A stretch of DNA of 64,000 nucleotides from Psychrobacter sp. I-STPA6b (GCF_020662265.1 NZ_VEWM01000080.1:248001-312000); one strand, 5' to 3'; positions 38,477 to 48,722 are shown, counted from the stretch's first letter. Notes: generated from the sequence alone by a model not told the origin. Numbers and translations are program-made.

Positions 38477-39535
38477 CTATCGCATTTCACCTGAATTCTG
38501 CTCAGAAGGTAGCGCACTAATCTTGACACTAGAGCCAAGCCCAGCACCCATTTTAACTGCAAAGCGGTCAAATAACTGCTGAATTGGATCAACTGGTGTA
38601 TAGTTCACCACTTCATCAAGCTCAAGCTCTTTTTCTAGCGCACGGATACTACCCGTTTTATCTGCTAAGCCAAGCTCAATAGACTGCTGACCTGTCCAGA
38701 ATAAGCCCGTAAACAAATTATTTTTCTCAGGGTTTTTAAGACGATCACCACGCCCTTTTTTAACCGCATCAATAAAGTGTTGATGCGTGTTATTTAATAC
38801 CCCTTCAACATGCTCACGCTCAAAGTCAGTCATCGGACGAGACAAACTCAAAATATCTTTATATTCACCAGCAGTCAGGGTACGGTCTTTCACACCAACT
38901 TTATCTAATAATCCTTCAATATCATAACTTGGCATAATCACACCAATTGAGCCAACCAAACTTGAAGGGTTCACATAAATTTCATTGGATGCTGAAGCAA
39001 TATAATACGCACCAGAAGCACCAATATCACCAATCACAGCATATAGCTTTTTATCAGGATACTGCTCACGTAAATCCATCATATTCTGCCAGATAAGGTC
39101 TGACTGGACAGGTGAACCACCCGGAGAGTTGATATTTAATGCCACTGCTTTCGCATTTGGATTTTCAAAAGCACGAGTCAAGGCTTCGTTAATATCATCT
39201 GCATTTGCAACTTCACTTTCACTGATAACGCCCTGAACATCTACCACAGCAAGGTGTGGATTTTTGGAGTCTATTCCTTCAATGCCTGTACTATCACTTG
39301 AGCTACAACCTCTACCCATAATGATAAAGATTAAAATTAGATATCCAAATGTTAATAACTTAAAAAATATACTCCAACGACGCGCACGACGTTGTTCCTC
39401 AATACTGGCAAGAAGTGTTTTCTCAAGTAAATGCCACTCCCGACCTGCAATATTAGCAGGCATTTGCTGATGAGGTTGAGGCACATTGTTATTGGAATTA
39501 CTGGGTTTATTTGGATCTGGTGGCCAACTAGACAT
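38477..39535 (-). CDS. sppA: Signal peptide peptidase SppA-type protease (S49)
   Basis: 352 residues, the short form. One membrane helix at about 58-76 is followed by a periplasmic protease domain with Ser174 (GDIGASGAYYIA) and Lys226 (TAGEYKDIL) as the catalytic dyad, spaced as in S49 enzymes. It degrades cleaved signal peptides and other membrane fragments. The N-terminus is Pro/Asn/Gln-rich (1-30). Confidence 0.92.
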   Translation of the reverse strand: MSSWPPDPNKPSNSNNNVPQPHQQMPANIAGREWHLLEKTLLASIEEQRRARRWSIFFKLLTFGYLILIFIIMGRGCSSSDSTGIEGIDSKNPHLAVVDVQGVISESEVANADDINEALTRAFENPNAKAVALNINSPGGSPVQSDLIWQNMMDLREQYPDKKLYAVIGDIGASGAYYIASASNEIYVNPSSLVGSIGVIMPSYDIEGLLDKVGVKDRTLTAGEYKDILSLSRPMTDFEREHVEGVLNNTHQHFIDAVKKGRGDRLKNPEKNNLFTGLFWTGQQSIELGLADKTGSIRALEKELELDEVVNYTPVDPIQQLFDRFAVKMGAGLGSSVKISALPSEQNSGEMR

Positions 39536-39852
39536 AATTCTTTCTTTTCCTTAAACAATCGATAAGGTTGTTTCGTTATTAAAATAGAATGATGGAACAA
39601 CAAGATGTAGTATGGTAAACGATATTCATACCACAGCCAATGTTTAGAATATGGTCTATGGTAGTTTTTGTGTTGCCAGTATGTGTGCTTTCCATCAAGG
39701 ATTCAACAGCACTTTGTTGATAGTTGGCTAAGTGTATTACACTTTGCTGGCTATATACAGAGGTGATACATATTTAACACCAATACATCTTACTACTGGT
39801 AATTTTTTTTGGTCAATGGGTGATAAAAATAGAAAAACCCAATACTGCTTAT

Positions 39853-39985
39853 AGGTTTTGTTGAACATTTATCTTTATTGGAAAAATTAAGAAACTGATA
39901 TTAACAAGCAGTGTCTTAGTCAATGCAATGGCTACAGGTCATATCAGGATAATTAGCTTAACGGGGTAAAGATTCAATAGATGCT
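39853..39985. mobile_element. MITE copy D (133 bp), reversed, forming the 3' end of comEC
   Basis: The left end is AGGTTTTGTTGAACATTT; the right end read on the minus strand is AGCATCTATTGAATC followed by TTTACCCCGTTAAGC, which aligns with the start of copy A. TA flanks both ends. The comEC reading frame runs into this element, so its final codons and TAA stop (39958-39960) come from it. Orientation is opposite to the other copies. Confidence 0.7.
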
Positions 39986-42900
39986 AGTTCAGTATCTAGT
40001 AATGAAGTGGACTTTCTCAATTGTCTACCTGTCACCACATGCACACTGGCAGGCTCAAATCTATCTAACATCTCTTGGCTAAAATAAGCAGGTGCTGGTG
40101 TTAGCCAATATTGTTGAGTCAATACTGGCATCTGTATACCATTTTGTGTGCTGGTTTTTATACTATGATTTATATCATCTTGTGGACACATTAATGACCA
40201 CATCTGCCATAACTGCGCATCATCACCCGCATTAAAAATGATACTTATCTTTTGTCGTTGAGAGTTGTTATTAGACTGGTTATTAGACTTACTGTTCAAC
40301 CTATTATTAATATTATCCAAATTATCAGGCTCAATTTTGCTATCTAAACCATCAAGCCTGTAGATATCTTTATCAAAACTTACAGACGTTGTTGTACGTA
40401 TTTGAATGGCACAATGCCACAGCTTAGGCTCTGGCAGAGTTGCCCATCCTGTCATTGCTTCTATCTGCCAAAGCTGGGAAGGACTTTCCCACACTTGAGT
40501 TGGCGCACAAGCTCTAGGGGTAATAGACTGTGTACCATCAGGCATATTATCCAATACTTGCTCTAGATAATGCTGACTGGTAGTCGCTTGATAACCTGCT
40601 AGCCAGTATAAATTAATAGGCATATCTTGACGTAAATAAAGAACAGATTGCGCCAACCATTGTGTTGGTGTTTGAACAATCACCCCTGTTAGCTTATGCA
40701 CCCCCTGTTTTTTTAATTGCTCATAAAGTGTTTGTGCCACATTTTGAGCCAGCATCATACTTGCCTCTGCTGATTTTTCTTTCATTGAAGCATAACCTGA
40801 TGGATAGCTGGATAATAATAGCCATACTTCCTTATCACTCCCCTGCCCCTGTTGTAGTAATACAGCCGATGTATTGGTTTCAGACACTGATAAAGTTTGT
40901 ATACTTAGTTGATGGGAAGTTAATGCTTGCTTAGATGAATCAATAGCAGGTATGACTCCCATCTTTGCCAATAGCATCAAGAGACTCAATAGCAAAGCAG
41001 GCATACTAAGCCAACGGCTTAACAATCCTTTTGGTAATATCCACGGTAATAGACTAAGATAAATCACCAGTAGCATGGGCAAAGTAATCGTGGTATATAA
41101 CCAACCTGAACCACTGGCAACATTTTGCAACCAAACCAAAATACCGTGAAACTGTGTTAATAACAGAATAATTAATGACCATAGTACATTTGCCACTGCT
41201 GGTACAACAAAATACAACACACCTGCAAATAGATTTAATGGAACCAATATCCAGCCGTAAAAATTAATGGCAAATAGATTAACCAGCATACCCCAAATAG
41301 ATACCTTGCCAAACAACCATAATGTAATCGGTAATAAAGCAAAAAACATCCATACCTGTAACCAAACAAACGCCCATAACATTTGCCATAATCGATGAGC
41401 ATACTGCGTTGATAGCGCCTTATTTGATAGCTGTTTTAGTGGCGCTTTTTGGTATTGCTGATGATGTCGGTGATAGGTTGCCTCCAGCATTTGTACTCGT
41501 TGAGAATAGACTACCAACATAGCAACCGCAGTAAAAGAAAGCCAAAACCCTGCCTGCCACAATACAAATGGATCTAAAAATGCCATTAATACTGCCAGCC
41601 CCATAAGTGGCTTAAATACGGAAGCACCTACCAATAAATAACGCAAGACACCTAACAATAGTAACATCCATGCTGTCCGCGCCGCTGGTACATCAAACCC
41701 AGTAAACCACGCATAACCAAAAGCAGACACAACCGCAATCACATAGCGCAACTGCCAACGGCTCACATAACGATATACTTCTGGTATAAACCGTGTCACC
41801 ACCGCACTACTTATACCTGCCAGCCAAATCGCCAAAAATAAGACATGTGTTCCAGAGATTGCCAGTAAATGAGTAATACCTGCAAACTGATATAGCTGTG
41901 TCGTCTCATTGCTAATAAGACTACGATCTCCTGTCAATAGACTCAACGTCACTGCCATTGCTTGATCTGGCTGAACACTAGGGGTTATATAGCTTTCTTT
42001 TGCTCTCTCTTTTTCTAATGACAATTGCTGTAGATGCTGGCGAATAGCAAAGCGTTTATGGTTAATATTTTGCTGAAAAGAGGCAAACAATCCCTGTGCA
42101 TGATAAGGCTCAATATCCTCTATCTGGGCAGATAAAATATGTGCTGTGGCAGTGGCATGACGTGTAGAAAGCCAACGATAACCATCGAAAGCATCTTTAT
42201 CTACTTGTGGCTCTATTGGATACAGTGCCAAACGCATTTTTACTTGTTGATTTGGTGCTAAATCATTTAGCCACTGATATTGTGCTTCTTTACTTTGCAC
42301 CATTACTGTCATTTGCTGAGGCAAAGTAACTCTTTCTAGTAAATGTGTATCATCAGGCTCTACAGCAGAGTCTGCCATAGCCAGTGGATTATTACGGACA
42401 GTCACATCACGCAATTGCACTTGTTCAGCTTCATCAAAAGTTCGAATGTCTTGTAAAGTTGCTAATAAACGATAGCTACGGATGGCTTTTGAATTTAAAT
42501 GTGATGCTTCTATATCTATATTAGAAGTTTTTAAACTGTTGTTTTTATTGTTGTTTTTATTGTTGTTTTTATTGTTGTTTTTATGATTATGTTTATTATT
42601 ACTATTATTCTGCTCCCTAATAGCAGGCTCTATTAGCATTTGCTTATCACTCAGCGCAATAGGACGTACCATCGCTTCCACATACACAACATGAGGAACT
42701 GACTGCACCAACAACTGCTGACGGACAAATAGACTTTGGCAAACCACTGCCAATAACAATGCAAAAATAATGCAGATATGCGTAAGATGGTCAAAGAATA
42801 AGGTAAACTGCTTTCTTTTTATATCGTCCTTGATATAACAACATGACCATTTATAAAGAAAAAAATTAGGGAATTTAGAGCAAGGAAATCGAAAAAAGCA

Positions 42901-43068
42901 CAAACGTAATAGCCAGATTGTACTTGCTATCAATAACAAAAGCCATACAACACTCTGAAAATGTGACGCAGGAATATTGTGTAACAGCTCTGCCATTGTA
43001 CTGGGCTGAATGGACAAAATTGCCAGCATAATCAACAATGCCAACACGCTAGCTACCCAAAACACCAC
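39958..43068 (-). CDS. comEC: DNA-uptake channel protein ComEC/Rec2
   Basis: About 1036 residues. ComEC carries transforming single-stranded DNA across the inner membrane. Many hydrophobic segments are visible, with an N-terminal OB-like DUF4131 region and the competence core (FAGITHLLAISGTHVLFLAIW). The extra-membrane C-terminal domain lacks the HxHxDH motif of metallo-beta-lactamases, so nuclease activity there looks lost. An Asn/Lys tract near residue 165-185 (KNNN repeats) is a 12-bp microsatellite. I chose GTG 43068, with AGGA 6 bases upstream, over TTG 43083. The last codons come from a MITE. Confidence 0.9.
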   Translation of the reverse strand: MVFWVASVLALLIMLAILSIQPSTMAELLHNIPASHFQSVVWLLLLIASTIWLLRLCFFRFPCSKFPNFFLYKWSCCYIKDDIKRKQFTLFFDHLTHICIIFALLLAVVCQSLFVRQQLLVQSVPHVVYVEAMVRPIALSDKQMLIEPAIREQNNSNNKHNHKNNNKNNNKNNNKNNSLKTSNIDIEASHLNSKAIRSYRLLATLQDIRTFDEAEQVQLRDVTVRNNPLAMADSAVEPDDTHLLERVTLPQQMTVMVQSKEAQYQWLNDLAPNQQVKMRLALYPIEPQVDKDAFDGYRWLSTRHATATAHILSAQIEDIEPYHAQGLFASFQQNINHKRFAIRQHLQQLSLEKERAKESYITPSVQPDQAMAVTLSLLTGDRSLISNETTQLYQFAGITHLLAISGTHVLFLAIWLAGISSAVVTRFIPEVYRYVSRWQLRYVIAVVSAFGYAWFTGFDVPAARTAWMLLLLGVLRYLLVGASVFKPLMGLAVLMAFLDPFVLWQAGFWLSFTAVAMLVVYSQRVQMLEATYHRHHQQYQKAPLKQLSNKALSTQYAHRLWQMLWAFVWLQVWMFFALLPITLWLFGKVSIWGMLVNLFAINFYGWILVPLNLFAGVLYFVVPAVANVLWSLIILLLTQFHGILVWLQNVASGSGWLYTTITLPMLLVIYLSLLPWILPKGLLSRWLSMPALLLSLLMLLAKMGVIPAIDSSKQALTSHQLSIQTLSVSETNTSAVLLQQGQGSDKEVWLLLSSYPSGYASMKEKSAEASMMLAQNVAQTLYEQLKKQGVHKLTGVIVQTPTQWLAQSVLYLRQDMPINLYWLAGYQATTSQHYLEQVLDNMPDGTQSITPRACAPTQVWESPSQLWQIEAMTGWATLPEPKLWHCAIQIRTTTSVSFDKDIYRLDGLDSKIEPDNLDNINNRLNSKSNNQSNNNSQRQKISIIFNAGDDAQLWQMWSLMCPQDDINHSIKTSTQNGIQMPVLTQQYWLTPAPAYFSQEMLDRFEPASVHVVTGRQLRKSTSLLDTELASIESLPR
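42538..42588. repeat. 12-bp in-frame microsatellite inside comEC
   Basis: Four copies of GTTTTTATTGTT (the last imperfect) encode a repeated Lys-Asn-Asn-Asn unit on the minus strand. Because the unit is 12 bp, slippage would add or remove four residues without frameshift. The tract is in the periplasmic or loop part of the N-terminal half. Confidence 0.85.
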
Positions 43069-43272
43069 TATTTTTCCTACCAATAGTTATATAGTAAGGA
43101 TAGATAGTAGCGAATCTGATTTATAACTGTCAATTAAATTTACAATGGCTTTTTAATACTACTCCAAAAAATGATTTCTATCATAGTACAAAATAACAGA
43201 CCTATAATTATCAAAAACTATCAAAATGCTTATCTAGTAACTGCTTATACCTCCTGTTATATATTCTTACAC

Positions 43273-43953
43273 TTATAACGTTGCCCACTGTCCATTTTTT
43301 AATAGCAACTGTCTATCTGCCAATGCCGCCAAGTTACGGTCATGTGTGACCATTAATAATGCCGTTTTAAGTGTACTTTGTAACTCAGCCAATAACTCAA
43401 AAATACTTTGAGCATTATCATAATCTAAATTACCTGTTGGCTCATCTGCTAAAACCAGTGCAGGGTTAGTGACCAATGCTCGGGCAATTGCAACACGCTG
43501 GCGCTCACCACCAGACAGCTCTCCTGGACGATGTGGTAAACGATGACCCAATCCAACCTTTTCCAATAAATCTACTGCTCGACTACGCGCCTCATCAATA
43601 GATACCTCTTTACGCATTAATAAAGGCATTGCCACATTTTCTACCGCAGTAAACTCTGGCAATAGATGGTGAAACTGATAAATAAACCCTAAATGCTGAT
43701 TGCGCATATTTCCACGCTCAGTCTCATTCATATGATTAAGGCACTTACCTTGTAGCCACACCTCACCCGAGGTTGGAACATCCAGTCCACCCAGTAGATG
43801 TAACAGTGTACTTTTTCCTGAACCACTCGTACCAACAATCGCAATACGCTCACCTGCTTGTACCGTTAAATCTAACCCTGTTAGTACCTGTGTACGAATA
43901 CTACCTTCATCATACACTTTACTGATATTTGTAGCGGTCAAAATAGCAGACAT
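43273..43953 (-). CDS. lolD: Lipoprotein-releasing system ATP-binding protein LolD
   Basis: 226 residues. Walker [10 protein letters not shown] (41-49), signature [16 protein letters not shown], Walker [14 protein letters not shown]. LolD powers extraction of outer-membrane lipoproteins from the inner membrane by LolC/E. It follows the permease gene by 79 bases on the same strand. A single permease gene is present here, so a homodimeric LolF-like arrangement is possible. Confidence 0.93.
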   Translation of the reverse strand: MSAILTATNISKVYDEGSIRTQVLTGLDLTVQAGERIAIVGTSGSGKSTLLHLLGGLDVPTSGEVWLQGKCLNHMNETERGNMRNQHLGFIYQFHHLLPEFTAVENVAMPLLMRKEVSIDEARSRAVDLLEKVGLGHRLPHRPGELSGGERQRVAIARALVTNPALVLADEPTGNLDYDNAQSIFELLAELQSTLKTALLMVTHDRNLAALADRQLLLKNGQWATL

Positions 43954-44032
43954 GAATATTCCTTATAAACCTAATAATCTAGTAACCATATTTATTAACA
44001 TGTAATTTATCTAATGTGCTTACCCAGCTCAT

Positions 44033-45268
44033 TTACTCATAGCGTAACGTCTGAGCTGGCTGGATTTTAGCAGCACGTCGAGCAGGATATATTGTTGCTA
44101 AAAAGCTTAATAAAAAGGAAGTACTGGTAATAATAAGTACATCCAACCAGCGCAACTGTGATGGTAAATAATTAATAAAGTAAGCATCAAATAAGTGTAA
44201 AGAAAATGTCTGATTGACCCAACCTAAAACATCACCAATAGTCAATGCTAAAATCACACCGAGGATTGTTCCTGTAACTGTACCAATCACTCCAATAACC
44301 ACACCCTGAACCATAAATACCTGTGTAATCAGCTTTGGTGAAGCACCAAATGTCTTCAAAATTGCAATATCTGCTTTTTTATCTGTTACCAACATCACCA
44401 AGCTCGACACAATATTAAAGGCCGCAACAATAATAATTAAAAACAGCAATAGTCCCACCATTGCCTTCTCCATCTGGATAGCACCAAACAGATTGCCATG
44501 CGTATTTGTCCAATCATTTGCATACAACATATCTGGAGCAATATTTCTTGCCCTATCTGCAACTTGTGGTGCTTTAAAAATATTATGTAGCTTCATACGG
44601 ATGCCTTGCGCACCCTCAGGTAAACGCAATAACTTGGCTGCATCATTCATCGGAATAAAAGCCACCAAATTATCCACCTCACGGCTAATATTGAATGCAC
44701 CAGATACCGTAAAGCGCTTAAATCTTGGAATCACACCAGCAGGTGATGGTGATGCTTCTGGTAAAACTAACGTTACCTTATCGCCAACTTGTAACCCAAG
44801 TGCCTGAAGCATACTTTCACCCAAAACGATATTAAACTCACCTGCCTGCAAGCTATCAATACTACCCTGTACCATATGATTATTAATGATAGATACTTGT
44901 TGCTCATACTCAGGCTCAATACCAGTCACCATAATACCAGCAACCTGACCATTTGCTGTCAACATCCCCTGTAGCTCAATAAATGGTGCAGCCGCCACAA
45001 CCTCTGGGTCTTTCTTAATCTCATCGGCTAATGCTGGCCAATCTGTAATAATCTCACCTGCACTAACCGTCGCCTGTGGTACCATACCCAAAATACGAGT
45101 TTTTAACTCACGGTCAAAGCCATTCATCACGGATAGCACAGTAATCAATACTGCCACACCCAAAGTTAGCCCTACCATAGAGATGAGAGAAATCAAAGAA
45201 ATAAATCGATTACTGCGCTCAGCACGGGTATATCGTAAACCAAGAAATAACGCTAAGGGTCGAAACAT
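44033..45268 (-). CDS. Lipoprotein-releasing system permease (LolC/LolE type)
   Basis: 411 residues: one N-terminal helix (FISLISLISMVGLTLGVAVLITVLSVMNG), a large periplasmic domain of about 220 residues, then three C-terminal helices (ending SFLLSFLATIYPARRAAKIQPAQTLRYE). This is the FtsX/MacB topology of LolC and LolE. Only one such gene precedes lolD, so it probably serves both roles. It starts the lol transcript. Confidence 0.92.
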   Translation of the reverse strand: MFRPLALFLGLRYTRAERSNRFISLISLISMVGLTLGVAVLITVLSVMNGFDRELKTRILGMVPQATVSAGEIITDWPALADEIKKDPEVVAAAPFIELQGMLTANGQVAGIMVTGIEPEYEQQVSIINNHMVQGSIDSLQAGEFNIVLGESMLQALGLQVGDKVTLVLPEASPSPAGVIPRFKRFTVSGAFNISREVDNLVAFIPMNDAAKLLRLPEGAQGIRMKLHNIFKAPQVADRARNIAPDMLYANDWTNTHGNLFGAIQMEKAMVGLLLFLIIIVAAFNIVSSLVMLVTDKKADIAILKTFGASPKLITQVFMVQGVVIGVIGTVTGTILGVILALTIGDVLGWVNQTFSLHLFDAYFINYLPSQLRWLDVLIITSTSFLLSFLATIYPARRAAKIQPAQTLRYE

Positions 45269-45775
45269 AATTAATACTCTATCATCTTAAATAACAAGAA
45301 CAGCATATTTAGGTTTTATCATATATGACACATATCAAAGTCTACTAAATATCTCAAGATTCATACTATTTGCAAATAACAACCTAAAATACCATCTTAT
45401 CTGGCTTAGTTATTTACCAAAATAGCAACTCAATAGACCCTACAATCATAAAAAGGACATAGTTTGACATAAAATGATACTCATTGCCTATGTTTAATAG
45501 CCACTGGCTACTTTTTTATAGTAAAGCAATCATAAAGCTGTAAAAATATATTCAAATACCTTAAAAGCTCCAAATTAAACTGAAGGGTAAATAGACCATA
45601 TTCTTATTTCATCTTTTGTGTTATACAGCCAACACCAACGAATACCTCACTGGCTAGTAAACAATAAAAAGCCCTAACGCCATCTTGTAATTTTTATATC
45701 TGCCCCTATCTAAGAGAAGAGATAAAAATGGCAAACATACCAAACATTAGCATTTAAATACCAGCGATTAAGTCT
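45269..45775. other. Divergent gene-free interval upstream of the lol operon
   Basis: 507 bases between the lol permease and the next gene. I see no supported ORF or RNA. A short stretch near 45425 (AATAGACCCT) resembles a single end of the MITE family, too short to call. The interval probably holds promoters for both sides. Confidence 0.35.
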
Positions 45776-46759
45776 ATGACTATGACAACACATTACAAAT
45801 ATCAATCAACACAAACACCAAACCAATCACCTATCAAGGTTACGCTAACTTCAGAGCAGACTGCAGGGCATAGTGACCACTGGCAAATACTTACTAACGA
45901 TATCACCCAAGTACCTAACTGGCTGAGTTTATCTATTGATACCGCAGGTCTACCAAGCGGACTACATACCCAACAAGATACTCAAAAGCAAGACCACTTA
46001 TTACTCTCAGATAAACATACCTGTCATATCAATCAAATACTTGCCATTGATAATGGCAAACCGAAACATTTTGTCAATGCCTTCCCTTGTGTCAATAGCC
46101 CCTATGGAGCTAACTGCCAAATTGAACGTATTATTATTAATGAGCAAACACAAGACGCCGTACTTCGTCTAATTAGTGAAGACGGCAGTATCATATACGC
46201 CTTTGATCAATTGTATAGTATCAATCACAATCAATACCAAAAAGAACATTTATACTTTGTCAATCTCAGTGGCTGGGCTTATGAAATAACACCGAGCATT
46301 CAAGATGAAGTCATACGAGTCGAAGACCCAGAAGCCATCCGTTACCACCGAGCATTTAATGATATTGTAGCGGCTAATAATGGTATTCCACCTGAAGACA
46401 TCGCCGAAAAAATCAAAGCATGGCAACCAGAATCTAAAACAAGCAATGATGAGCTTGCCCCTGTAGAAATTAACCTTGGGCATATGTGCGCTTACTTATT
46501 TGGAGAAACACTGGGACAAGAAGACGAAGCATGGTGTCAAGGTCAAGTCTTAGGCATGCAAACCACCACATTTTATGAGCAAGAAATAACACTTATGGAT
46601 GTCGCTATATTACGTGAACCAGATGCTAATCCTCTGGTTGTGCGATTAGCCACTCCTACTACAAATATTAAAGGCAATATCGCTGTAAATGACTACATTC
46701 AAGCCAATATTTGGCTACAGGCAGCAATTTATAGTGAAAACCAAAAAAATACTAAGTAA
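45776..46759 (+). CDS. Hypothetical protein
   Basis: 327 residues, no signal peptide and no membrane segment. I recognise no family. The N-terminal half is polar with beta-type alternation, and a short motif VNAFPCVNSPYGANCQIERI contains two cysteines. The C-terminal half has alternating acidic stretches (EAIRYHRAFNDIVAANNG, EEDEAWCQGQV-like). Start ATG 45776 or 45782; no strong ribosome binding site. A terminator follows at once, so it is transcribed alone. Confidence 0.65.
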   Translation: MTMTTHYKYQSTQTPNQSPIKVTLTSEQTAGHSDHWQILTNDITQVPNWLSLSIDTAGLPSGLHTQQDTQKQDHLLLSDKHTCHINQILAIDNGKPKHFVNAFPCVNSPYGANCQIERIIINEQTQDAVLRLISEDGSIIYAFDQLYSINHNQYQKEHLYFVNLSGWAYEITPSIQDEVIRVEDPEAIRYHRAFNDIVAANNGIPPEDIAEKIKAWQPESKTSNDELAPVEINLGHMCAYLFGETLGQEDEAWCQGQVLGMQTTTFYEQEITLMDVAILREPDANPLVVRLATPTTNIKGNIAVNDYIQANIWLQAAIYSENQKNTK

Positions 46760-46805
46760 CACACACCATCAGATGTAGAGATTGTAGAGATACTATCTAT
46801 AATGC

Positions 46806-46833
46806 AAAACCCTGCTAAATAGCAGGGTTTTGT
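46806..46833 (+). terminator. Terminator after the 45.8-46.8 kb gene
   Basis: A perfect 11-bp stem AAAACCCTGCT (46806-46816) / AGCAGGGTTTT (46821-46831) with a 4-base loop (AAAT). Confidence 0.85.
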
Positions 46834-46947
46834 GGATTTATACACATAGAGTTATTTACAAAAACTAGAAAAACACGGTATCATGCTTAAAAAGCATACA
46901 AAAATATAATAACAGTGACTATCTGTTATCTTTCTAAGTTGCCTCTT

Positions 46948-47115
46948 ATGAAACAAAATCGTATTAAACACAATTACCACTCTGAGCTAAAGCCTACCAT
47001 TATTGCCATTAATAAAAACCATATCTACCAAAAACCTTTTAAACTTCCACGTCATCAGTTTTTACCACTCTGTTTCTTTATCTCTGGTGCCATATTGATA
47101 CAACTCTTTTTGTAA
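46948..47115 (+). CDS. Possible small membrane-anchored protein
   Basis: 55 residues from ATG 46948. The first 37 residues are polar and basic; the last 17 (FLPLCFFISGAILIQLF) form a hydrophobic tail that could be a C-terminal anchor. A possible promoter (TTTACA near 46854, TATCAT near 46878) lies upstream, but there is no clear ribosome binding site. I could not assign a family; it may be a chance ORF. Confidence 0.35.
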   Translation: MKQNRIKHNYHSELKPTIIAINKNHIYQKPFKLPRHQFLPLCFFISGAILIQLFL

Positions 47116-47165
47116 TCATTCATCTTATTTAGCATACTAACCACTAATTCTTTAATTAGGTAATT

Positions 47166-47282
47166 AGGATCTGCTGAACTTTTACCACGTTATACTAATA
47201 TCTACAAGGAATACAGCTACTTTTTACTTTCATGTAACAATTGGCTAAATTCTCCTATGAAGATGAATGTTCAACAGAACCT
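47166..47282. mobile_element. MITE copy E (117 bp, TA-flanked)
   Basis: Starts AGGATCTGCTGAAC, ends GATGAATGTTCAACAGAACCT, TA on both sides. Very similar in length and interior to copy B. Located between two genes. Confidence 0.78.
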
Positions 47283-47315
47283 AATATCCTTATTAATGAA
47301 CAGATAAAAACATAT

Positions 47316-47344
47316 AAAAAAGCACCCAAATCTGAGTGCTTTTT
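47316..47344 (-). terminator. Terminator after the SCP2 gene
   Basis: AAAAAGCAC (47317-47325) pairs with GTGCTTTTT (47336-47344); the minus strand has the T run. It ends the transcript from 47424-47810. Confidence 0.7.
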
Positions 47345-47423
47345 AAAGTATTGTGCTATCAAACTAGCTAACAATACCTACTAACGAAGGACTATAACAT
47401 ATGGTCATCACTGACTAATATGG

Positions 47424-47810
47424 TTACGCCTGTTCAGTAATCTCAACAATACGCTTATATAAACTTTTTTGCTCTTCACTTGGTTTTGCACTTTGTAGCG
47501 CCATCAACTGGCTCATATCACCATCAACTCGAATATCACCCGACATAAATGCTTGCATTGCCTTATTCATATCAAAGTTAAAAGCCAAGTCTTTTAATGC
47601 TGATTCAGTTAAAGTAACCGTTGTTGACGCAGAAGCTTTACCCTTTTTTAACTTACCTTCTTCTAGATAAGCTTCAATCTCTTCACCCTGATTAGTTACT
47701 TTCAGGTTCATTACCATACTTGCTAATGATGGTGGTAAATTCAAGTCGCCTGCTTCCTGATTTAACTGTTCTACTTGTTCAAACCACTCATCTGTTAAAA
47801 ATACTGCCAT
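47424..47810 (-). CDS. SCP2 sterol-binding domain protein
   Basis: About 128 residues from ATG 47810, which has AGGA 7 bases upstream; an ATG two codons earlier overlaps that site. The single domain has the SCP2 fold pattern: VEQLNQEAGDL, then TTVTLTESALKDLAF and FMSGDIRVDGDMSQLMALQ. SCP2 proteins bind hydrophobic ligands such as lipids; the ligand here is unknown. A terminator follows. Confidence 0.85.
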   Translation of the reverse strand: MAVFLTDEWFEQVEQLNQEAGDLNLPPSLASMVMNLKVTNQGEEIEAYLEEGKLKKGKASASTTVTLTESALKDLAFNFDMNKAMQAFMSGDIRVDGDMSQLMALQSAKPSEEQKSLYKRIVEITEQA

Positions 47811-47816
47811 AATCAT

Positions 47817-48722
47817 ATCCTATTGTTCAGTTAAGTAATGGACTCAATTGTAGTGATATTTTCTATCCATACAATCCATCTTGTTCTTGAATATTTGCAA
47901 GAGTCTAATTCAATTATTAGATACTCTACCATAACTTGGACCTGATTGTAGCAACCTCAACAACAACTGTCTTAAAAATTTATGACTACTTATTATTGAA
48001 TTTTGTTAATAGCACTCCCTGCCTATATAACAACCGTTGATTGTCTCCCAATACAAATAAATATATTTAGAACAAATAAAAGAGATGGCTATAGCCCAGC
48101 CCAACTCCAGCAGCTCTGTAGTACAACAAACTATAGTAAACATCCAGTGTGCTGTTACTTATTCGTCATTATTTTGTCTATATCACCATAAACCAGAAGC
48201 ATTATCGACCATTTAGACCAAACTATTAGCTTATTTAGTCTAAAACTGGGATTGACTAATCTTTTCCTTACAAATATTATGGTTTTTTAAGATTTGACTG
48301 AATCGTCAGATGATATTTCTATTGCTTTAGGTTACAATAGGACAATGTTTAGACAAAATCGGGAGTTTTAACTCATAGATAGTAATATAACCTTAACTTA
48401 ACGTCTACTTACACGTTAATCATGGGTCATTTGCTAAGTAGCCATCGCCACTTCTAATATGTTTGCGACATTACTTATATTGTACACATTTGGGATCTAC
48501 TCTAAGTATTGAGAGATTCGACAGTAAAAGAGTCTACTAAAGATACTCACTACTGTCCTTTATAAGATAATGATGAAGACTATATGTAAAAATGTCTACT
48601 TTAAATAGTAGCCAAACATAGCGATTCATATCGATATTCGTGTTTTGAGTCAATGATATTGGGCGATGTCTTAATCTGTAGTTACTTCTACTGATCATTC
48701 GGGCTGTAAAGGAAATCTTCCA
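47817..48722. other. Long gene-free leader upstream of the cbb3 oxidase genes
   Basis: About 906 bases between the SCP2 gene and ccoN. I see no supported CDS, no complete FNR/Anr box (TTGAT-N4-ATCAA) and no clear riboswitch fold. A weak inverted repeat TTAGAC/GTCTAA lies near 48215-48243. Such a length suggests a long untranslated leader or a decayed gene. Confidence 0.4.

Noticed and set aside
45425..45440. AATAGACCCT resembling the right end of the MITE family
   Set aside because: Ten bases only; likely chance.
48003..48191. 62-residue ORF upstream of ccoN
   Set aside because: No ribosome binding site and no domain pattern; treated as non-coding leader.
48275..48310. TTGACTGAATCGTCAG, looked at as an FNR/Anr box
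   Set aside because: The second half-site does not match ATCAA; symmetry is poor.
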